A DNA stretch of 6,917 nt from Deltaproteobacteria bacterium (GTDB taxonomy: Bacteria > Desulfobacterota > UBA8473), in NCBI GenBank assembly GCA_030621455.1, contig JAUXHQ010000102.1:1-6917 (forward strand), written 5' to 3'. The notes beneath the pieces were generated by a model. That model was not told where the DNA came from, ran no database searches, and saw nothing but the letters and a program-made list of their open reading frames with translations. The translations under genes and the position numbers were made by a program. Of this stretch, positions 6,372 through 6,917 are shown piece after piece; the first letter of the stretch is position 1; every line of letters begins with the position of its first letter.

Positions 6372-6487
6372 GGCCATCTGATAATCCATGTTATGTAATC
6401 GCCAAAACAAAAAAGCCGCGCAAGGAAAATACCCCTGATCACGGCTTTTGCAGACTCTTACTTATATTGAGTGATTATCAGACAGCC
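6372..6487. repeat. nested inverted repeat, 116 bp, centred on a terminator-like stem
   Basis: The outer arms share TCTGATAATC (6377-6386, inverse at 6473-6482), with GGC at the far ends matching too. The inner arms are AAAAGCCG and CGGCTTTT. The stretches between resemble one another loosely (TTATGTAA against ATATAAGTAA). No flanking direct repeat was found, so this may be a folded RNA end or a repetitive palindrome rather than a transposon. Confidence 0.45.
6411..6449 (-). terminator. intrinsic terminator-like stem, better on the minus strand
   Basis: AAAAGCCG (6411-6418) pairs with CGGCTTTT (6442-6449) across 23 bases. Read on the minus strand, the stem is followed by a T-rich run (CGGCTTTTTTGTTTT), the classical form. 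On the plus strand only four T follow before G. It could end a leftward transcript from beyond the window and weakly end the lpxC-side transcript. The large loop lowers confidence. Confidence 0.45.
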
Positions 6488-6492
6488 ATATG

Positions 6493-6518
6493 CCCAAAGC
6501 CCCCCAACCACCCACCCC
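6493..6518 (-). other. G-quadruplex motif on the minus strand
   Basis: The plus strand has C-runs at 6493-6495, 6500-6505, 6511-6513 and 6515-6518. On the minus strand these are four G-runs of 4, 3, 6 and 3 with loops of 1, 5 and 4 bases, which satisfies the common G3+ N1-7 rule. Function is unknown. Confidence 0.5.
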
Positions 6519-6540
6519 TGGATAAGAAACAGCGATTAAG

Positions 6541-6578
6541 TATAAACCCATTACATATTTAGACTTTGGGCAAAATGA
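6541..6578. repeat. left half of an interrupted palindrome
   Basis: GACTTTGGGCAAA (6562-6574) is the perfect inverse of TTTGCCCAAAGTC (6835-6847). The similarity continues outward through ATATTTA and through ATTAC to TATAAACCC at 6541. The arm ends in AAAATGA, after which the RNA-like insertion begins. A third partial copy, TGCCCAAAG, is at 6491-6499. Confidence 0.75.
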
Positions 6579-6820
6579 CTACCTCAGTGATAGAACAGTT
6601 GTGACTCAATAGTTATGTAAGGTGCGTCGTGTTAGCCTTTGCGGCAACGGGAAACCAACGTGGGGGAAGCCCAGGGAATTATTCCGGGGGTTGAGCAGAA
6701 CAGTAAACTCGCTCAAACCCCGGAATAATTCCTCATCAGCTCTGCTAGAGGAAACTAGAATTGGCAAATGTTCGCTTGTGGCGGGCTCTTGATCGTATCC
6801 TTGATTTACGCTCTGACCAT
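6579..6820 (+). ncRNA. structured RNA candidate, HEARO/omega-RNA-like (orphan)
   Basis: Several hairpins occur in series: GTTAGCC/GGCAAC (6631-6637 and 6643-6648, one bulged A); GG-GAAA-CC (6649-6656); GGG/CCC in GGGGGAAGCCC; a 22-bp stem with one mismatch and a 14-base loop (6675-6696 and 6711-6732); and CTAG-AGGAAA-CTAG (6745-6758). AGCCC (6668-6672) could also pair at a distance with GGGCT (6783-6787). The GAAA loop and many unpaired A-rich junctions look like folded RNA, not coding DNA. Length, insertion after ATGA and absence of an ORF agree with my memory of orphan HEARO elements, whose RNA guides IscB/IsrB nucleases with a guide taken from upstream flank. No IscB or IsrB gene is in the remaining sequence. 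The family name is inference; the structure is seen directly. A decayed group II intron was considered, but no domain V is visible. Confidence 0.5.
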
Positions 6821-6827
6821 AAAATGA
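6579..6827 (+). mobile_element. about 245-bp insertion splitting a palindrome, flanked by AAAATGA
   Basis: AAAATGA occurs at 6572-6578 and at 6821-6827. Removing 6579-6827 joins the two arms at 6541-6578 and 6828-6869 into one hairpin, with TGA and TCA meeting at the tip. This indicates insertion of a discrete unit, either with a 7-bp target duplication or, as in single-strand IS200/IS605-type transposition, after an ATGA tetramer with the element ending in the same bases. No protein is encoded inside, so it would need help in trans. Confidence 0.6.
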
Positions 6828-6869
6828 TCATGAATTTGCCCAAAGTCCAATATCCAAGTAATAGGTTAT
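6828..6869. repeat. right half of the interrupted palindrome
   Basis: Begins TCATGAATTTGCCCAAAGTC and continues through AATATCC and AAGTAATAGGTTAT, matching the inverse of 6541-6578 with small gaps. An ATG at 6830 opens a frame to the window end, but it has no ribosome-binding site and soon enters the tandem repeat, so no gene is called. Confidence 0.7.
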
Positions 6870-6885
6870 TTGATTATTTAAGGTC

Positions 6886-6915
6886 GTCCCCCTGTGTCCC
6901 GTCCCCCTGTGTCCC
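6886..6915. repeat. two tandem copies of GTCCCCCTGTGTCCC at the right edge
   Basis: Perfect 15-bp units at 6886-6900 and 6901-6915; the array may continue past the window. From memory, similar sequences (inverse GGGACACAGGGGGAC) recur between genes in several deltaproteobacterial and related genomes, sometimes near REP-associated transposases. That link is recollection, not shown here. Confidence 0.75.
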
Positions 6916-6917
6916 TG

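Larger units (their letters stand above)
6085..6540. other. lpxC downstream region, structured but no firm gene
   Basis: The left part of the 833-bp 3' gap. It contains a -10-like TATAAT, a leader-type hairpin with a possible 39-codon ORF, inverted repeats around a terminator-like stem, and C-rich tracts (6361-6371 and 6493-6518). Apart from that small ORF no frame has both a ribosome-binding site and protein-like content. Confidence 0.6.

Noticed and set aside
6207..6410. Minus-strand ORF of 67 codons ending in the lpxC downstream region
   Set aside because: No ribosome-binding site, no recognisable motif, and it crosses inverted repeats and C-rich tracts.
6620..6827. Group II intron remnant (GTGCG near 6622 resembles an intron 5' end)
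   Set aside because: No domain V-type hairpin with the AGC triad or a bulged-A domain VI could be found, and no intron reverse transcriptase is present.
6886..6915. CRISPR array
   Set aside because: Two directly adjacent 15-bp units with no spacers.
6830..6917. Open frame starting MNLPKVQYP, running to the window end, considered as an IscB/IsrB start
   Set aside because: Lacks the typical IscB N-terminus, has no ribosome-binding site, lies in a palindrome arm and then reads through a tandem repeat.

Overview
The window reads as a piece of chromosome from a Gram-negative, probably anaerobic bacterium. lpxC (lipid A synthesis) implies an outer membrane. An alpha-methylacyl-CoA racemase-like protein plus an acyl-CoA dehydrogenase suggest fatty or branched acyl-CoA metabolism, and QueH is a queuosine enzyme common in anaerobes. 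A Desulfobacterota/Nitrospirota-type host would fit the gene set and the GTCCCCCTGTGTCCC repeats at the right edge. That placement is inference; no marker gene here fixes the taxonomy.

Layout, all genes on the + strand: (1) 1-1551, the C-terminal 516 codons of DNA polymerase I (polA), cut by the left edge; (2) 1594-2760, a CaiB/BaiF-family protein carrying the full racemase residue set, 42 bp behind polA and probably cotranscribed; (3) 2761-3168, a gene-free gap holding a 227-bp MITE-like element with long imperfect inverted repeats and a perfect 9-bp target duplication; (4) 3169-4302, acyl-CoA dehydrogenase; (5) 4341-4871, queH; (6) 4872-5169, a gap with small repeats; (7) 5170-6084, lpxC, starting 33 codons inside the longest open frame; (8) 6085-6917, 833 bp with no convincing protein gene but dense structure.

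The 3' gap is the most interesting part. It holds a possible 39-codon ORF whose ribosome-binding site lies in a hairpin, nested inverted repeats around a terminator-like stem, a minus-strand G-quadruplex motif, and then an insertion of about 245 bp (6579-6827). The insertion has the look of a structured RNA and is flanked by direct AAAATGA copies. It splits what would otherwise be one palindrome of about 80 bp. I propose that it is an orphan HEARO/omega-RNA-type element, the RNA partner of IscB/IsrB nucleases, without its protein. The structure and insertion signature are visible in the sequence; the family name rests on remembered features and needs a covariance-model search.

Functionally the protein genes are a mixture of housekeeping (polA, lpxC, queH) and acyl-CoA metabolism (racemase-like protein, dehydrogenase). 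The racemase could deliver the (S)-2-methylacyl-CoA epimer that acyl-CoA dehydrogenases use, but the MITE lies between the two genes, so they are probably not a single undisturbed operon.
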